Source: Clostridia bacterium
GTDB lineage: Bacteria > Bacillota > Clostridia > Oscillospirales > Acutalibacteraceae
NCBI GenBank assembly: GCA_017436915.1
Contig: JAFSCE010000003.1
Span: 1-50,018, forward strand
DNA: 50,018 bases
Direction: 5' to 3'
Below are positions 14,690-23,644 of the stretch, piece by piece. Position 1 is the stretch's first letter. Every line of letters begins with the position of its first letter. The notes beneath the pieces are model-generated. The model made no database searches, was not told the origin of the DNA, and was given only the letters and a program-made list of their open reading frames with translations. Made by a program: the position numbers and the translations under genes.

Positions 14690-15954
14690 CGGTGACCGTA
14701 TCGGGGCGCGCGTTAAACGGAGTAACTCCGATTATTGCGTCCAAGTCGGTTGTGCATCGGTTGCTGATCTGCGCGGCGCTGTGTGATGCGCCGACGGTGA
14801 TCGAGGGTGTGACCTATTCCGAGGATATTGAAGCGACGATTCGCTGCCTGCGGGCGGGACTCGCCGACGTGACGTGCGAGGGTGACCGCGTGACGGTTAT
14901 CCCGCGGAGCGACCGAGATCCCGGTGCTCTGCTGGACTGCGGAGAGAGCGGGTCGACCCTACGCTTTTTGTTACCGATCATGGCGGCGTGCGGCGGCGCA
15001 CGATTTACCGGCAGAGGGCGGCTGTCACAGCGGCCGCTGACACCGATCTATCCGGTACTGGAGGCGCACGGCTGCCAGTTGTCGGCGGAGGGCGCGTTCC
15101 CGCTCGCGGTAAGTGGTTGTTTGCAAGGCGATTTGTTTGAAATCGACGGAAGCTTGAGTTCTCAGTTCGTTAGCGGGTTGTTGATGGCGGCGCCGCTTAT
15201 GGGGGATACCTGCCGCATTCGTGTGACGGGGGAGATGGCCTCCTATCCATATATTGCGCTCACGATCGAAGCACTTTCTCGTTTCGGCATAACCGTGACC
15301 GAGGAAAACGGTGTTTTTACCGTTTTTGGGCGGTATCATTCTGCCGGAGTGTTAACCGCAGAGGGCGATTGGTCAAACGCGGCTTTTTGGCTTGTGGGGG
15401 CGGCTATCTCGCACAGTGAAGCGTTTGCGTTGTCCGGTGTGTCTGCCGAATCCCGACAAGGCGACCGGGCAATCGTTACTCTCTTAGAACAGGCGGGATT
15501 TTCCGTTTCCTATGCAGACAATGCCTGGCGCGTGGCGGGTGATAGCCGACGGTCGCTGTGCGTGGACGCCGAGGCGATCCCTGATCTGGTGCCGATTGTG
15601 GCGGTGTTAGCGAGCGCCTTGCCCGGAGAAACGGTGATTTATAATGCTCGGCGGTTAATCCACAAGGAGAGCAACCGCTTACAAAGTGTACGTGATATGC
15701 TTGTGGCGCTCGGTGGAAAAGCCGCGATTACCGAGGACGGTTTGCGGATACAGGGCAGTTGCTTACAAGGCGGGACGGTACAAGGGTGTAACGATCACCG
15801 CATTGTGATGTCGGCGGCGATCGCTTCGCTGATTTGTAAAAACCCCGTTACCATCGTCGGTACTGAGGCGGTCAACAAATCGTATCCGACGTTTTTTGAA
15901 GAGATAGAGAAGAGAGGGGTGAGCGTATGTCATCTGTCTGGGGACGAAATCTGA
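14686..15954 (+). CDS. aroA: 3-phosphoshikimate 1-carboxyvinyltransferase (EPSP synthase)
   Basis: It joins phosphoenolpyruvate to shikimate 3-phosphate. The 422-residue protein shows the N-terminal SKSVVHRLLICAAL (family KS..R motif), the GESGSTLRFLLP loop and the C-terminal RRLIHKESNRL segment. The substrate-binding GESGSTLRFLLP replaces the GNAGTA.R form of plant and enteric class I enzymes, so it resembles class II-type sequences; sensitivity to inhibitors is not predictable from this alone. It overlaps aroB by four bases and aroC by 28. Confidence 0.95.
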   Translation: MTVTVSGRALNGVTPIIASKSVVHRLLICAALCDAPTVIEGVTYSEDIEATIRCLRAGLADVTCEGDRVTVIPRSDRDPGALLDCGESGSTLRFLLPIMAACGGARFTGRGRLSQRPLTPIYPVLEAHGCQLSAEGAFPLAVSGCLQGDLFEIDGSLSSQFVSGLLMAAPLMGDTCRIRVTGEMASYPYIALTIEALSRFGITVTEENGVFTVFGRYHSAGVLTAEGDWSNAAFWLVGAAISHSEAFALSGVSAESRQGDRAIVTLLEQAGFSVSYADNAWRVAGDSRRSLCVDAEAIPDLVPIVAVLASALPGETVIYNARRLIHKESNRLQSVRDMLVALGGKAAITEDGLRIQGSCLQGGTVQGCNDHRIVMSAAIASLICKNPVTIVGTEAVNKSYPTFFEEIEKRGVSVCHLSGDEI

Positions 15955-16988
15955 AAATTACCGTGTTCGGTCAATCACACGCTGAAGCGATCGGCGTGGT
16001 AGTGGATGGTTTGCCGGCAGGACTGCGTATTGATACCGTTGAGTTGCAGGCGTTTTTGCAACGTCGCGCGGCGGGCGGTGCGTTTGCGACCGCGCGCAAA
16101 GAGGCGGATGTGCCGGAGTTTGTGAGCGGTTTGGTGGACGGTGTGACCTGCGGTGCGCCCGTGACGGCATTGATCCGCAATGAAAACGTTCGATCGGGTG
16201 ATTACAGTGAACTGCGGGATCATCCGCGTCCCTCGCACGCTGATTATCCGGCATCCGTACGGTTTGACGGTGCCAATGATATTCGCGGCGGCGGGCAGTT
16301 TTCCGGTCGCTTGACGGCGGCGTTGTGCGTTGCGGGTGGATTATGCAAGCAATTTCTCAAAACCAAAGGAATCACGATCGGCGCGCATATTGCGTCGATT
16401 GGGAATATACGCGACAAGGTGTTTGACCCTGTTGGAGTTACAGCGGCGGATTTTTTAACCGATTCGTTTCCCGTGCAAGATGAGAACGCAAAAGCGGCGA
16501 TGCAGGAACTTATTACTACCGCTCGTAACGAGGGCGATTCTGTTGGGGGCACGATTGAGTGTGCTGCGATCGGATTGCCTGCAGGTATCGGTGACCCGTT
16601 GTTTGACGGGTTGGAAAACCGCATTTCGTCTATTGTGTTCGGCATTCCCGCAGTTAAGGGCATTGCTTTTGGTAACGGCTTTGATGCCGCCGAGCTAAAG
16701 GGCTCCGAGAACAACGATGCCTATTATATGGATGGGGATACGGTAAGGACAAAAACTAATCGTCACGGTGGGATCCTCGGCGGAATATCCACCGGTATGC
16801 CGCTCACTCTTAAGGTGGCGATCAAACCGACACCGTCGATTGCCAAGGAGCAGGAAACGGTGGAACTCAGCAGCAAAAGTGCGTATATGCTGGCAATCAA
16901 AGGACGGCACGATCCGTGCATCGTCCCGCGCGCGGTGCCGTGCGTGGAAGCGGCACTCGCGATCGCACTGGCAGACTATCTCGTGTAA
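15927..16988 (+). CDS. aroC: Chorismate synthase
   Basis: Last shared step: it converts EPSP to chorismate and needs reduced FMN. The 353-residue protein has the signature start GRNLKITVFGQSHAEAIGVVVDGLPAG, the conserved RPSHADY segment and DIRGGGQFSGRLTA. GAGAGGGGTGAG upstream fits ATG 15927, which lies inside the aroA gene. It is a normal-length bacterial form. Confidence 0.97.
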   Translation: MSSVWGRNLKITVFGQSHAEAIGVVVDGLPAGLRIDTVELQAFLQRRAAGGAFATARKEADVPEFVSGLVDGVTCGAPVTALIRNENVRSGDYSELRDHPRPSHADYPASVRFDGANDIRGGGQFSGRLTAALCVAGGLCKQFLKTKGITIGAHIASIGNIRDKVFDPVGVTAADFLTDSFPVQDENAKAAMQELITTARNEGDSVGGTIECAAIGLPAGIGDPLFDGLENRISSIVFGIPAVKGIAFGNGFDAAELKGSENNDAYYMDGDTVRTKTNRHGGILGGISTGMPLTLKVAIKPTPSIAKEQETVELSSKSAYMLAIKGRHDPCIVPRAVPCVEAALAIALADYLV

Positions 16989-17001
16989 GGAGTAAACAAA
17001 A

Positions 17002-18144
17002 ATGGATATTGAAGAACTGCGTAAGGAAATAGACGGCATTGATAAGGAACTGGTTTCCTTGTTCGTTAAGCGCATGGATGTTGCGGCCGAGGTGGCGGCG
17101 TTTAAGAAAGAAAACGGCAGGCCGGTGCTCGACCCCGAGCGCGAACGGAAGTTGTTAGAAAAAGTATCGGATCTGGCGGGCAAGGACATGGAATCGCAAA
17201 CGCGGATCTTGTATCACTTGATTTTGAGTTTGAGCCGTTCGCACCAAAGTCATTTGTTGGGGTTGGACAGCACGCTGACCGACAAGATCACCAAGGCGAT
17301 CGATACCACCGACAAGGTGTTTCCCGAACGTGCGGTTGTTGCGTGCCAGGGCGTGGAGGGCGCGTATTCCCAGCTTGCCTGCGAAAAGCTGTTTGGTGCG
17401 CCGAGCATTATGTATATGAACACCTTTGAAGGAGTGTTTCAAGCGGTGGACAAGGGGCTGTGTCGGTACGGTATTCTGCCGCTCGAAAACAGTACCGCCG
17501 GTTCAGTCAACCAAATTTACGATCTGATGCTGCGCTATAACTTCCACATCGTGCGCAGTACCCGCGTGCACGTCCCACACGTGTTGCTGGCGAAAAAAGG
17601 GGTGCGGTTTGAGGATGTCCGCGAAATTTATTCGCACGAGCAGGCGATCCAGCAGTGCAGTGCGTTTTTGCAAAAGCTCAAAAACGTTAAGGTGCACGTG
17701 TGCGAAAACACCGCAATGGCGGCAAAGGCCGTGGCGGAAAGCGGCCGCACCGACGTAGCGGCGATCTCGTCGGATTCGTGTGCTACGCTGTACGGCCTGG
17801 ATGTGCTCGAAACTGCCATTTCAAACGTCGAGAACAATTACACCCGCTTTATCTGCATTTCCAAAAACCTGGAGGTGTATCCGGGTGCTCACCGCACCAG
17901 TTTAATGCTGACCCTGCCGCATAAGCCCGGCTCACTCTATACGGTGATTGCGAAATTCTATTCGCTGGGTGTCAACCTCATTAAACTCGAAAGCCGCCCG
18001 ATCCCCGGCAAAGATTTTGAGTTTATGTTCTATTTCGATATTGACGTATCGGTATATTCCAAAGCGTTTACCGACCTATTGTGTCAACTGCAAGCGGAGA
18101 CGGAGACTTTCCGTTATCTGGGCAGTTATACCGAGATCGTATGA
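17002..18144 (+). CDS. pheA: Chorismate mutase / prephenate dehydratase (P-protein)
   Basis: A bifunctional enzyme that makes phenylpyruvate from chorismate. In the 380-residue protein, residues 1-85 are an AroQ-type chorismate mutase (IDGIDKELVSLFVKRMDVAAEVAAFK). Residues from about 110 to 285 are prephenate dehydratase (GVEGAYSQLACEKLF, LPLENSTAGSVNQIYDLM). The end is an ACT domain (HKPGSLYTVIAKFYSLGVN, then ESRP), the usual phenylalanine feedback site. The mutase probably also feeds the separate TyrA. It starts 13 bases after aroC. Confidence 0.96.
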   Translation: MDIEELRKEIDGIDKELVSLFVKRMDVAAEVAAFKKENGRPVLDPERERKLLEKVSDLAGKDMESQTRILYHLILSLSRSHQSHLLGLDSTLTDKITKAIDTTDKVFPERAVVACQGVEGAYSQLACEKLFGAPSIMYMNTFEGVFQAVDKGLCRYGILPLENSTAGSVNQIYDLMLRYNFHIVRSTRVHVPHVLLAKKGVRFEDVREIYSHEQAIQQCSAFLQKLKNVKVHVCENTAMAAKAVAESGRTDVAAISSDSCATLYGLDVLETAISNVENNYTRFICISKNLEVYPGAHRTSLMLTLPHKPGSLYTVIAKFYSLGVNLIKLESRPIPGKDFEFMFYFDIDVSVYSKAFTDLLCQLQAETETFRYLGSYTEIV

Positions 18145-19370
18145 TGAAGCGGTATGGGTTACTGGGAAAAACGTTGTCGCACAGCTTGTCGCCACAGATT
18201 CATGCGTTTTTCGGGGATTATACGTATGATCTGATGGAAAAATCCGAAGAAGAGCTGGATTCTTTTTTTGCCGACCCGCCGGTCGCGGCGATGAACGTGA
18301 CTATCCCGTATAAGAAGACGGTGATCCCGTTTTGCACGGAACTTGACGAGGCGGCAAAGCGTATTGGCAGCGTCAACACCATCCGATTTGACGGCGATGC
18401 TGTGTGCGGGTATAACACGGATTATGACGGCTTTTTGTATATGCTCAAACGGGCGGGTATCACGGCCGCCGGCAAAAAGGTGCTGGTGCTCGGCAGCGGC
18501 GGTGCATCGGCGACGGTGTGCTGTGCATTAGAAGATCAAGGTGCAAAAAGCGTGACGGTGATCTCGCGTTCGGGTGAGAACAATTACAACAATCTTGAAC
18601 GGCATCGCGATGCCGAGGTTATTGTTAACACCACACCGGTGGGAATGTATCCCGAAACGGCGGTGGCACCCGTGTCGCTGGAGGCGTTTCCCTCTTGCGA
18701 GGCGGTGGCAGATATTGTTTATAATCCGCTGCGCACGCGGTTGCTGCTGGATGCCGAACGGCGAGGCCTCAAAACGGCAAACGGGCTACCGATGTTGGTG
18801 GCGCAAGCCCACCGCGCGGCAGAAATCTTTTTTGGCAAATCGTTAGACGATGGTTTGATTGAAACAGGGCTCTGCGAATTGGAACGGCAGTTTCGAAACG
18901 TTGTGTTGGTGGGAATGCCCGGTTGCGGCAAAAGCACGCAGGCGCGACTGTTGGCGGAAGCGCTTGGCAAAGAAGCCGTGGATACGGATGTTGCCGTGGA
19001 ACAAAATGCAGGGAAACCCATCCCCGACATTTTTGCCGAGCAGGGCGAAGCAGAGTTTCGCCGCTTGGAAGCAGAAGCGGTGCAGGAGCTCGGCAAATCC
19101 GGCGGGAAAGTGATCGCGACCGGTGGAGGCGCGATTCTGACAGAGGAGAACCGAAATGCGATGCGGCAAAACGCGGTGGTGGTGTTTTTAGAACGCAAGC
19201 TCGATACGCTCGCCACAAACGGACGCCCTTTATCCAAAAGCCGCGAAGCCATCGAGGAGTTATATAAGCAACGGTTGCCGTTGTACCGCGAAGTCGCGGA
19301 CGTGACGGTAACGGTGAATGGTACGCCGGAGGAGACCTGTCGGCGTATAGTGGAGGCGATCGGACAATGA
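18141..19370 (+). CDS. aroE-aroK: Fused shikimate dehydrogenase and shikimate kinase
   Basis: One 409-codon frame carries two successive pathway steps. Residues 1 to about 245 are shikimate dehydrogenase (LSHSLSPQIHAFF, NVTIPYKK, NTDYDGF, nucleotide motif VLGSGGASATV). From about 252 a shikimate kinase begins with Walker A (VGMPGCGKSTQARLLAEALG), DTD and ATGGGAIL. The linker is only a few residues, so the join is tight, and no internal ribosome site is evident. ATG 18141 or 18144 overlaps the pheA stop; an earlier frame opening is ignored since it lies in pheA. Fusion of these two genes is unusual but occurs in some lineages. It overlaps aroQ by four bases. Confidence 0.93.
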   Translation: MMKRYGLLGKTLSHSLSPQIHAFFGDYTYDLMEKSEEELDSFFADPPVAAMNVTIPYKKTVIPFCTELDEAAKRIGSVNTIRFDGDAVCGYNTDYDGFLYMLKRAGITAAGKKVLVLGSGGASATVCCALEDQGAKSVTVISRSGENNYNNLERHRDAEVIVNTTPVGMYPETAVAPVSLEAFPSCEAVADIVYNPLRTRLLLDAERRGLKTANGLPMLVAQAHRAAEIFFGKSLDDGLIETGLCELERQFRNVVLVGMPGCGKSTQARLLAEALGKEAVDTDVAVEQNAGKPIPDIFAEQGEAEFRRLEAEAVQELGKSGGKVIATGGGAILTEENRNAMRQNAVVVFLERKLDTLATNGRPLSKSREAIEELYKQRLPLYREVADVTVTVNGTPEETCRRIVEAIGQ

Positions 19371-19795
19371 AGCTGTATATCGTAAACGGACCGAATTTAA
19401 ACATGCTCGGCATCCGCGAGCCGGATATTTACGGCAGACACACTTATGAGGATCTTGTGAACGAGCTGACGGCATACTGTGCCGAGAAAGGTGTTGAGCC
19501 GATTTTTGTGCAATCCAACCATGAGGGCGAGTTGGTGACGGCAATTCAAAACGCCTATTTTGAAGAGGCCGATGGTATCGTGATCAACCCGGCGGCATAT
19601 ACGCACACCAGCGTAGCGCTTCTGGATGCACTCAAGGCGATCGCGTTGCCGGCGGTGGAAGTGCATCTTTCGGACGTGAGTGCTCGCGAGGACTTCCGTC
19701 AGATCTCGTATGTGCGCGAGGCGTGCATTGCCACCATCAGCGGCAAGGGCTTCGACGGATACAAAGAAGCGATCGACTTATTATTACAAAAATAA
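19367..19795 (+). CDS. aroQ: Type II 3-dehydroquinate dehydratase
   Basis: A small dodecameric enzyme for the third shikimate step. The 142-residue protein has the family start IVNGPNLNMLGIREPDIYG with the catalytic Tyr near 22, the NPAAYTHTS loop and the HLSD motif with the catalytic His. Its start overlaps the aroE-aroK stop, and a terminator follows, so it closes the operon and completes the set of seven shikimate activities. Confidence 0.96.
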   Translation: MKLYIVNGPNLNMLGIREPDIYGRHTYEDLVNELTAYCAEKGVEPIFVQSNHEGELVTAIQNAYFEEADGIVINPAAYTHTSVALLDALKAIALPAVEVHLSDVSAREDFRQISYVREACIATISGKGFDGYKEAIDLLLQK

Positions 19796-19803
19796 ACCGT
19801 ATC

Positions 19804-19841
19804 AACGCAGCCGGAGGACACTGTCCTTCGGCTGCGTTTTT
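19804..19841 (+). terminator. Terminator of the aromatic operon
   Basis: AACGCAGCCGGAGGACA and TGTCCTTCGGCTGCGTT form a long stem with one internal mismatch and a minimal loop, followed by TTTTGCG. Confidence 0.9.
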
Positions 19842-20004
19842 GCGTCCTTATATATACCTTATTATATATATTATAAAAATCGCAGATATAGGGGTGGTGT
19901 GCGGCAAAACACTATATCTTGTAGCATTGTCAAAAAAGCTAAAAAAGCCGGATTTTAAGCCGTTTTTTGTTGCAAAATTTTTTGAAATTTTTTTGAAAAA
20001 ATGC

Positions 20005-20033
20005 TTGCTTTTTTTGAAATGTTGCGGTAAAAT
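20005..20033 (+). promoter_or_regulatory. Promoter of the S10-spc-alpha ribosomal operon
   Basis: TTGCTT (20005-20010), a 17-base spacer and TAAAAT (20028-20033) follow an A/T-rich region (about 19846-20000) with many A- and T-tracts, a likely UP-like or bent-DNA element. Nothing else is evident in that upstream stretch. Transcription should start near 20040, about 360 bases before rpsJ. Confidence 0.7.
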
Positions 20034-20039
20034 GTTTAG

Positions 20040-20402
20040 GCATGACTGTGGGAAGTAGGCGAATTGCGCCCTTTTTCAGGTGTCATGCAGACTGCACGAT
20101 ATGCGATGATGCGGGAGGTTGCGGCTGGCAACAGTCGGTTTTTCCGCGGAGTATGTCCGATTTTAAACCGGGCGACAAGGAATAGCTGTAAGAGGCAAAG
20201 CAAACGGAACAGAGAGTTGCACTCTGCTTCGGCGTGCTTGCGGCGCATTGCGTTTGCCACAGTCTTTTCAAGACGCTTACACTGCACCCGGACGCTTGAA
20301 ACCCAACAGGCATCCGGTTTTAAAATGCCGGTGTAGAAACACCCGGCAGGGTGTGCAGTTTTGGCGTCGCCCGCCAACTAAACTTTTAAGGAGGCGTTTT
20401 CA
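20040..20402 (+). promoter_or_regulatory. Long structured leader of the ribosomal operon
   Basis: No credible gene lies in these 363 bases, but complementary segments are frequent. GCATGAC (20040-20046) pairs with GTCATGC (20082-20088) around a GGCG/CGCC hairpin followed by CTTTTT. GCAAACG (20200-20206) pairs with CGTTTGC (20251-20257), TTTCAAG (20266-20272) pairs with CTTGAAA (20295-20301), and CACCC/GGGTG form a hairpin near 20340. In Escherichia coli the S10 leader is bound by L4; a similar autoregulatory role is inference here. AAGGAGGCG precedes rpsJ. Confidence 0.6.
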
Positions 20403-20714
20403 GTGGCAGTCAAAGAAAAAATCCGTATTCGCATTAAGGGGTATGATCATCAGCTGGTGGATCAGTCCGCCGAGAAGATCGTAGAGACCGCTCGCCGTAC
20501 CGGCGCTCGTGTTTCCGGTCCTGTGCCGCTCCCGACTGAGAAGGAAGTCGTTACCATCCTGCGTGCTGTGCACAAGTACAAGGATTCCCGCGAACAGTTC
20601 GAATCCCGTACCCACAAGCGCTTGATCGACATTCTTCGTCCGTCAAACAAGACAGTTGAAGCCCTGATGGGGCTTGAACTCCCCGCCGGTGTGGAAATCG
20701 AAATCAAACTGTGA
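20403..20714 (+). CDS. rpsJ: 30S ribosomal protein S10
   Basis: S10 is a head protein of the small subunit and, bound to NusB, also serves transcription antitermination in model bacteria. The 103-residue product has [26 protein letters not shown] and the tRNA-site loop region [16 protein letters not shown]. It starts with GTG at 20403 after AAGGAGGCG and heads the superoperon. A 108-base untranslated gap separates it from rplC. Confidence 0.97.
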   Translation: MAVKEKIRIRIKGYDHQLVDQSAEKIVETARRTGARVSGPVPLPTEKEVVTILRAVHKYKDSREQFESRTHKRLIDILRPSNKTVEALMGLELPAGVEIEIKL

Positions 20715-20822
20715 TGCTCCGGTTTGAAGAGGCGTAACGCTTCTGTTCCACCACACGCGAGGTCATGTTCCCGATCACGGTGAAAACGGTGAGGGGAACC
20801 AATAACCAAGGAGGTATAAGAC
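20715..20822 (+). other. rpsJ-rplC intercistronic region with hairpins
   Basis: Unlike most gaps in this operon this one is 108 bases long. GTTCCC (about 20766) pairs with GGGAAC (about 20794) around a smaller ACGGTGAAAACGGTGA element, and GAAG...CTTC flanks GCGTAACGC near 20730. It could be a processing or regulatory site. No small gene is apparent. Confidence 0.4.
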
Positions 20823-21455
20823 ATGCAAAAAGGCATCATCGGTAAGAAGGTCGGCATGACGCAGATCTTCGACGAGAAGGGCAACGCCGTTGCGGTTACG
20901 GTCATTGAGGCCGGTCCCTGCGTTGTTGTTCAGAAGAAGACCGAAGAGAACGACGGCTACGCAGCTGTTCAGCTCGGCTTCGGCGAAGTTTCCGCTAACA
21001 AAGTGAACAAGCCCATGAAGGGTCACTTTGACAAGGCGGATGTGGCGCCCAAAAAGGCGCTGCGCGAGTTCCGCTTTGAGAACTGCGACACCTACAACGT
21101 GGGTGACATTGTTAAGGCAGACGTGTTCGGCGCCGGCGATCAGGTCGACGTTGTGGGCGTCAGCAAAGGTAAGGGCTATGCCGGCGCCATCAAGCGCTGG
21201 AATCACAGCCGCCTGAAGGAAAGCCACGGTACGGGTCCTGTTGCCCGTCACGCCGGTTCCCTCGGTGCTTGCTCCTCTCCCTCTCGTGTATACAAGGGCA
21301 TGAAGGGCGCCGGTCACCTGGGTGCTGAGCGCGTAACCGTGCAAAATCTTAAAGTCGTGAAGGTTGATGTGGAAAACAATCTGATCGCGGTCTGCGGTGC
21401 CGTTCCCGGCCCCCGCGGCGGTCTGATCCTCATCTCCGATTCCGTCAAGGCGTAA
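20823..21455 (+). CDS. rplC: 50S ribosomal protein L3
   Basis: L3 is an assembly-initiating protein whose long loop approaches the peptidyl transferase centre. The 210-residue protein begins KGIIGKKVGMTQIFDEKG and has the conserved HGTGPVARHAGSLGACSSPSRVYKGMKGAGHLG loop region (only part shown by family). GGAGG precedes the ATG. Confidence 0.97.
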   Translation: MQKGIIGKKVGMTQIFDEKGNAVAVTVIEAGPCVVVQKKTEENDGYAAVQLGFGEVSANKVNKPMKGHFDKADVAPKKALREFRFENCDTYNVGDIVKADVFGAGDQVDVVGVSKGKGYAGAIKRWNHSRLKESHGTGPVARHAGSLGACSSPSRVYKGMKGAGHLGAERVTVQNLKVVKVDVENNLIAVCGAVPGPRGGLILISDSVKA

Positions 21456-21474
21456 GGGAAGGAGGAAATAGACA

Positions 21475-22098
21475 ATGGCTACAGTATCTACTTTTGATAT
21501 GACCGGTAAGCAGACCGGTACCATGGATTTGGCCGATGCCATTTTCGGTATCACCCCCAATGCGACCGTCCTGCACAGCGCCGTAGTCAACTACCTGGCC
21601 AATCAGCGTCAGGGCACTCAGTCCACCCTCACCCGTTCGGAAGTCAGCGGCGGTGGTAAGAAGCCGTGGAGACAGAAGGGCACCGGACACGCTCGTCAGG
21701 GTTCCACCCGCGCTCCTCAGTGGACGCACGGCGGTATTGCTCTCGGCCCGAAGCCCCGCAGCTATAACTACGTGCTGCCCAAGAAGGTTCGTCGTTTGGC
21801 TCTTAAGTCTGCGTTCTCCTCTAAGGTGCTCGCCGGCGAGATGCTGGTTCTCGACAGCTTGTCGATGGACGAGATCAAAACCAAGACGGTTGCTACCATG
21901 CTGGGCGCTCTGAACGCCGGCAAGAAGGTTCTGATGGTTCTTCCCGAGAAGAACGACAACGTCATCCTTTCTGCCCGCAACATCCCCGGTGTGAAGACCG
22001 CTCAGGTCAACACTTTGAATGTGTACGACATCCTCAACTGCGATACCTTTATCGTGGTAAAAGATGCCGTCGCTCAGATCGAGGAGGTATACGCATAA
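21475..22098 (+). CDS. rplD: 50S ribosomal protein L4
   Basis: L4 lines the exit tunnel with its extended loop (about residues 45-95 here, with GGGKKPWRQKGTGHARQGS), where macrolide-resistance changes occur in other bacteria. In enterics it also represses the S10 operon by binding the leader. The 207-residue length is normal. Its stop overlaps the start of rplW by one base. Confidence 0.97.
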   Translation: MATVSTFDMTGKQTGTMDLADAIFGITPNATVLHSAVVNYLANQRQGTQSTLTRSEVSGGGKKPWRQKGTGHARQGSTRAPQWTHGGIALGPKPRSYNYVLPKKVRRLALKSAFSSKVLAGEMLVLDSLSMDEIKTKTVATMLGALNAGKKVLMVLPEKNDNVILSARNIPGVKTAQVNTLNVYDILNCDTFIVVKDAVAQIEEVYA

Positions 22099-22388
22099 TG
22101 AACGCACGTGATATCATTCTTGCGCCGGTCATCACCGAAAAAGCGGTGTCGTTGCTTCCCGAAAAGAAGTACACCTTCCGCGTTGCTGACAGCGCGAACA
22201 AAATTGAGATCGCCAAAGCGGTGGAAGAGATCTTCGGCGTGAAAGTCGCTAAGGTCAACACCATCAGCATGAAAGGCCATCTGCGCCGCATGGGCCGTAA
22301 CCAGGGCTACACTTCCGATTGGAAGAAAGCCGTTGTTACCTTGAAGCCCGACTCCAAGACCATCGAGTTCTTCGACGGTATGTTCTAA
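22098..22388 (+). CDS. rplW: 50S ribosomal protein L23
   Basis: L23 sits at the tunnel exit and docks trigger factor and the signal recognition particle. The 96-residue protein has DIILAPVITEKAVSLLPEKKYTF and the loop KVNTISMKGHLRRMGR. It is translationally coupled to rplD through a one-base overlap. Confidence 0.96.
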   Translation: MNARDIILAPVITEKAVSLLPEKKYTFRVADSANKIEIAKAVEEIFGVKVAKVNTISMKGHLRRMGRNQGYTSDWKKAVVTLKPDSKTIEFFDGMF

Positions 22389-22493
22389 GGAGCGCCGCCG
22401 AATAACAAAGGTCGCGGCAACGTATGGGACACCCTCTGATTACAGAGAAGCGGCCGTGTCCCGCAAAGCCAAGAAAAAGGAGAGAGAATCGGA
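22389..22493 (+). other. rplW-rplB intercistronic region with hairpin
   Basis: In this 105-base gap GGGACAC (about 22426) can pair with GTGTCCC (about 22456), with an inner TCTG/CAGA pair. There is no T-run, so it is more likely a stability or processing element than a terminator. AAAGGAGAG precedes rplB. Confidence 0.4.
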
Positions 22494-23327
22494 ATGCCTA
22501 CAAAGTTTTATAAACCGACGACTCCCGGACGCCGCGGTATGTCCGTTATGGATTACAGTGGCCTGTCCAAGGTAGCGCCGGAAAAGAGCCTGCTGGCTCC
22601 TCTGGAAAAGAAATCCGGCCGTAACAGCTACGGTCGCATCACCGTCCGCCATCGCGGCGGCGGAAACCGCCGTAAGTATCGTATCATCGATTTCAAACGC
22701 AACAAGCTGGATATGAACGCCACCGTGTTGACGCTGGAATACGATCCGAACCGCAGCGCGAACATCGCGCTCGTTCAGTACGAGGACGGCGAGAAACGTT
22801 ACATTGTTGCTCCGCAGGGCCTGTCGGTCGGAGACGTGATCTCCGCCGGTACCGGCGCGGACATCAAACCCGGTAACGCACTGCCGATGGCCAACATCCC
22901 CACCGGTACCTTCATCCACAACGTGGAGTTGTATCCCGGCAAGGGCGCTCAGCTCGCTCGTGCCGCCGGTGTGATGGCTCAGTTGGTCGGTAAAGAAAAC
23001 AACATGGCGATGGTTCGTCTGCCCTCCGGTGAGATGCGCAACATCCCGCTGAACTGCATGGCGACGATCGGCCAGGTCGGTAACTTAGAGCATGAGAACG
23101 TGAAGATCGGTAAAGCCGGTCGTAAACGCCACATGGGCTGGCGCCCGACCGTTCGCGGTTCGGTCATGAACCCCTGCGATCACCCCCACGGTGGTGGTGA
23201 AGGTAAGTCGCCCATCGGTCGTCCCGGCCCGGTCACTCCTTGGGGTAAACCGGCTCTGGGTTACAAGACCCGTAAGCATCACAAGGCCTCCGATAAATTT
23301 ATCGTGAAGCGCCGCAACGGCAAGTAA
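22494..23327 (+). CDS. rplB: 50S ribosomal protein L2
   Basis: L2 is a core protein next to the peptidyl transferase centre and needed for subunit joining. The 277-residue protein has [22 protein letters not shown] in the N-terminal half. Its C-terminal segment [19 protein letters not shown] contains the highly conserved histidine implicated in activity. Confidence 0.97.
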   Translation: MPTKFYKPTTPGRRGMSVMDYSGLSKVAPEKSLLAPLEKKSGRNSYGRITVRHRGGGNRRKYRIIDFKRNKLDMNATVLTLEYDPNRSANIALVQYEDGEKRYIVAPQGLSVGDVISAGTGADIKPGNALPMANIPTGTFIHNVELYPGKGAQLARAAGVMAQLVGKENNMAMVRLPSGEMRNIPLNCMATIGQVGNLEHENVKIGKAGRKRHMGWRPTVRGSVMNPCDHPHGGGEGKSPIGRPGPVTPWGKPALGYKTRKHHKASDKFIVKRRNGK

Positions 23328-23348
23328 GCGAAAGGAGATTCATCATTT

Positions 23349-23621
23349 ATGGGTAGAAGCGTAAAGAAGGGTCCTTTCGTACAGCCCGTTCTGTTGAAAA
23401 GGATTCAAGAAATGAATGCCGCCGGTGAAAAGCGCATTTTGAAGACCTGGAGCCGTGCCTCCACGATTTTCCCGGATTTCGTCGGTCACACCATCGCGGT
23501 GCATGACGGTCGGAAACATGTGCCGGTGTACGTCACCGAGGACATGGTCGGTCACAAACTGGGCGAGTTCGCCCCCACTCGTACGTTCCGCGGTCACGTC
23601 GGATCGAAAACAACGAAGTAA
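23349..23621 (+). CDS. rpsS: 30S ribosomal protein S19
   Basis: S19 pairs with S13 in the head and contacts the A-site finger bridge. The 90-residue protein starts [18 protein letters not shown] and has the conserved [27 protein letters not shown] stretch. AAAGGAG precedes the ATG. Confidence 0.97.
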   Translation: MGRSVKKGPFVQPVLLKRIQEMNAAGEKRILKTWSRASTIFPDFVGHTIAVHDGRKHVPVYVTEDMVGHKLGEFAPTRTFRGHVGSKTTK

Positions 23622-23644
23622 GCGGTTGAAAGGAGAGAAACGCT

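Noticed and set aside
20064..20336. Short frames on both strands in the S10 leader
   Set aside because: No ribosome sites and overlapping strong RNA pairing; best explained as untranslated leader.
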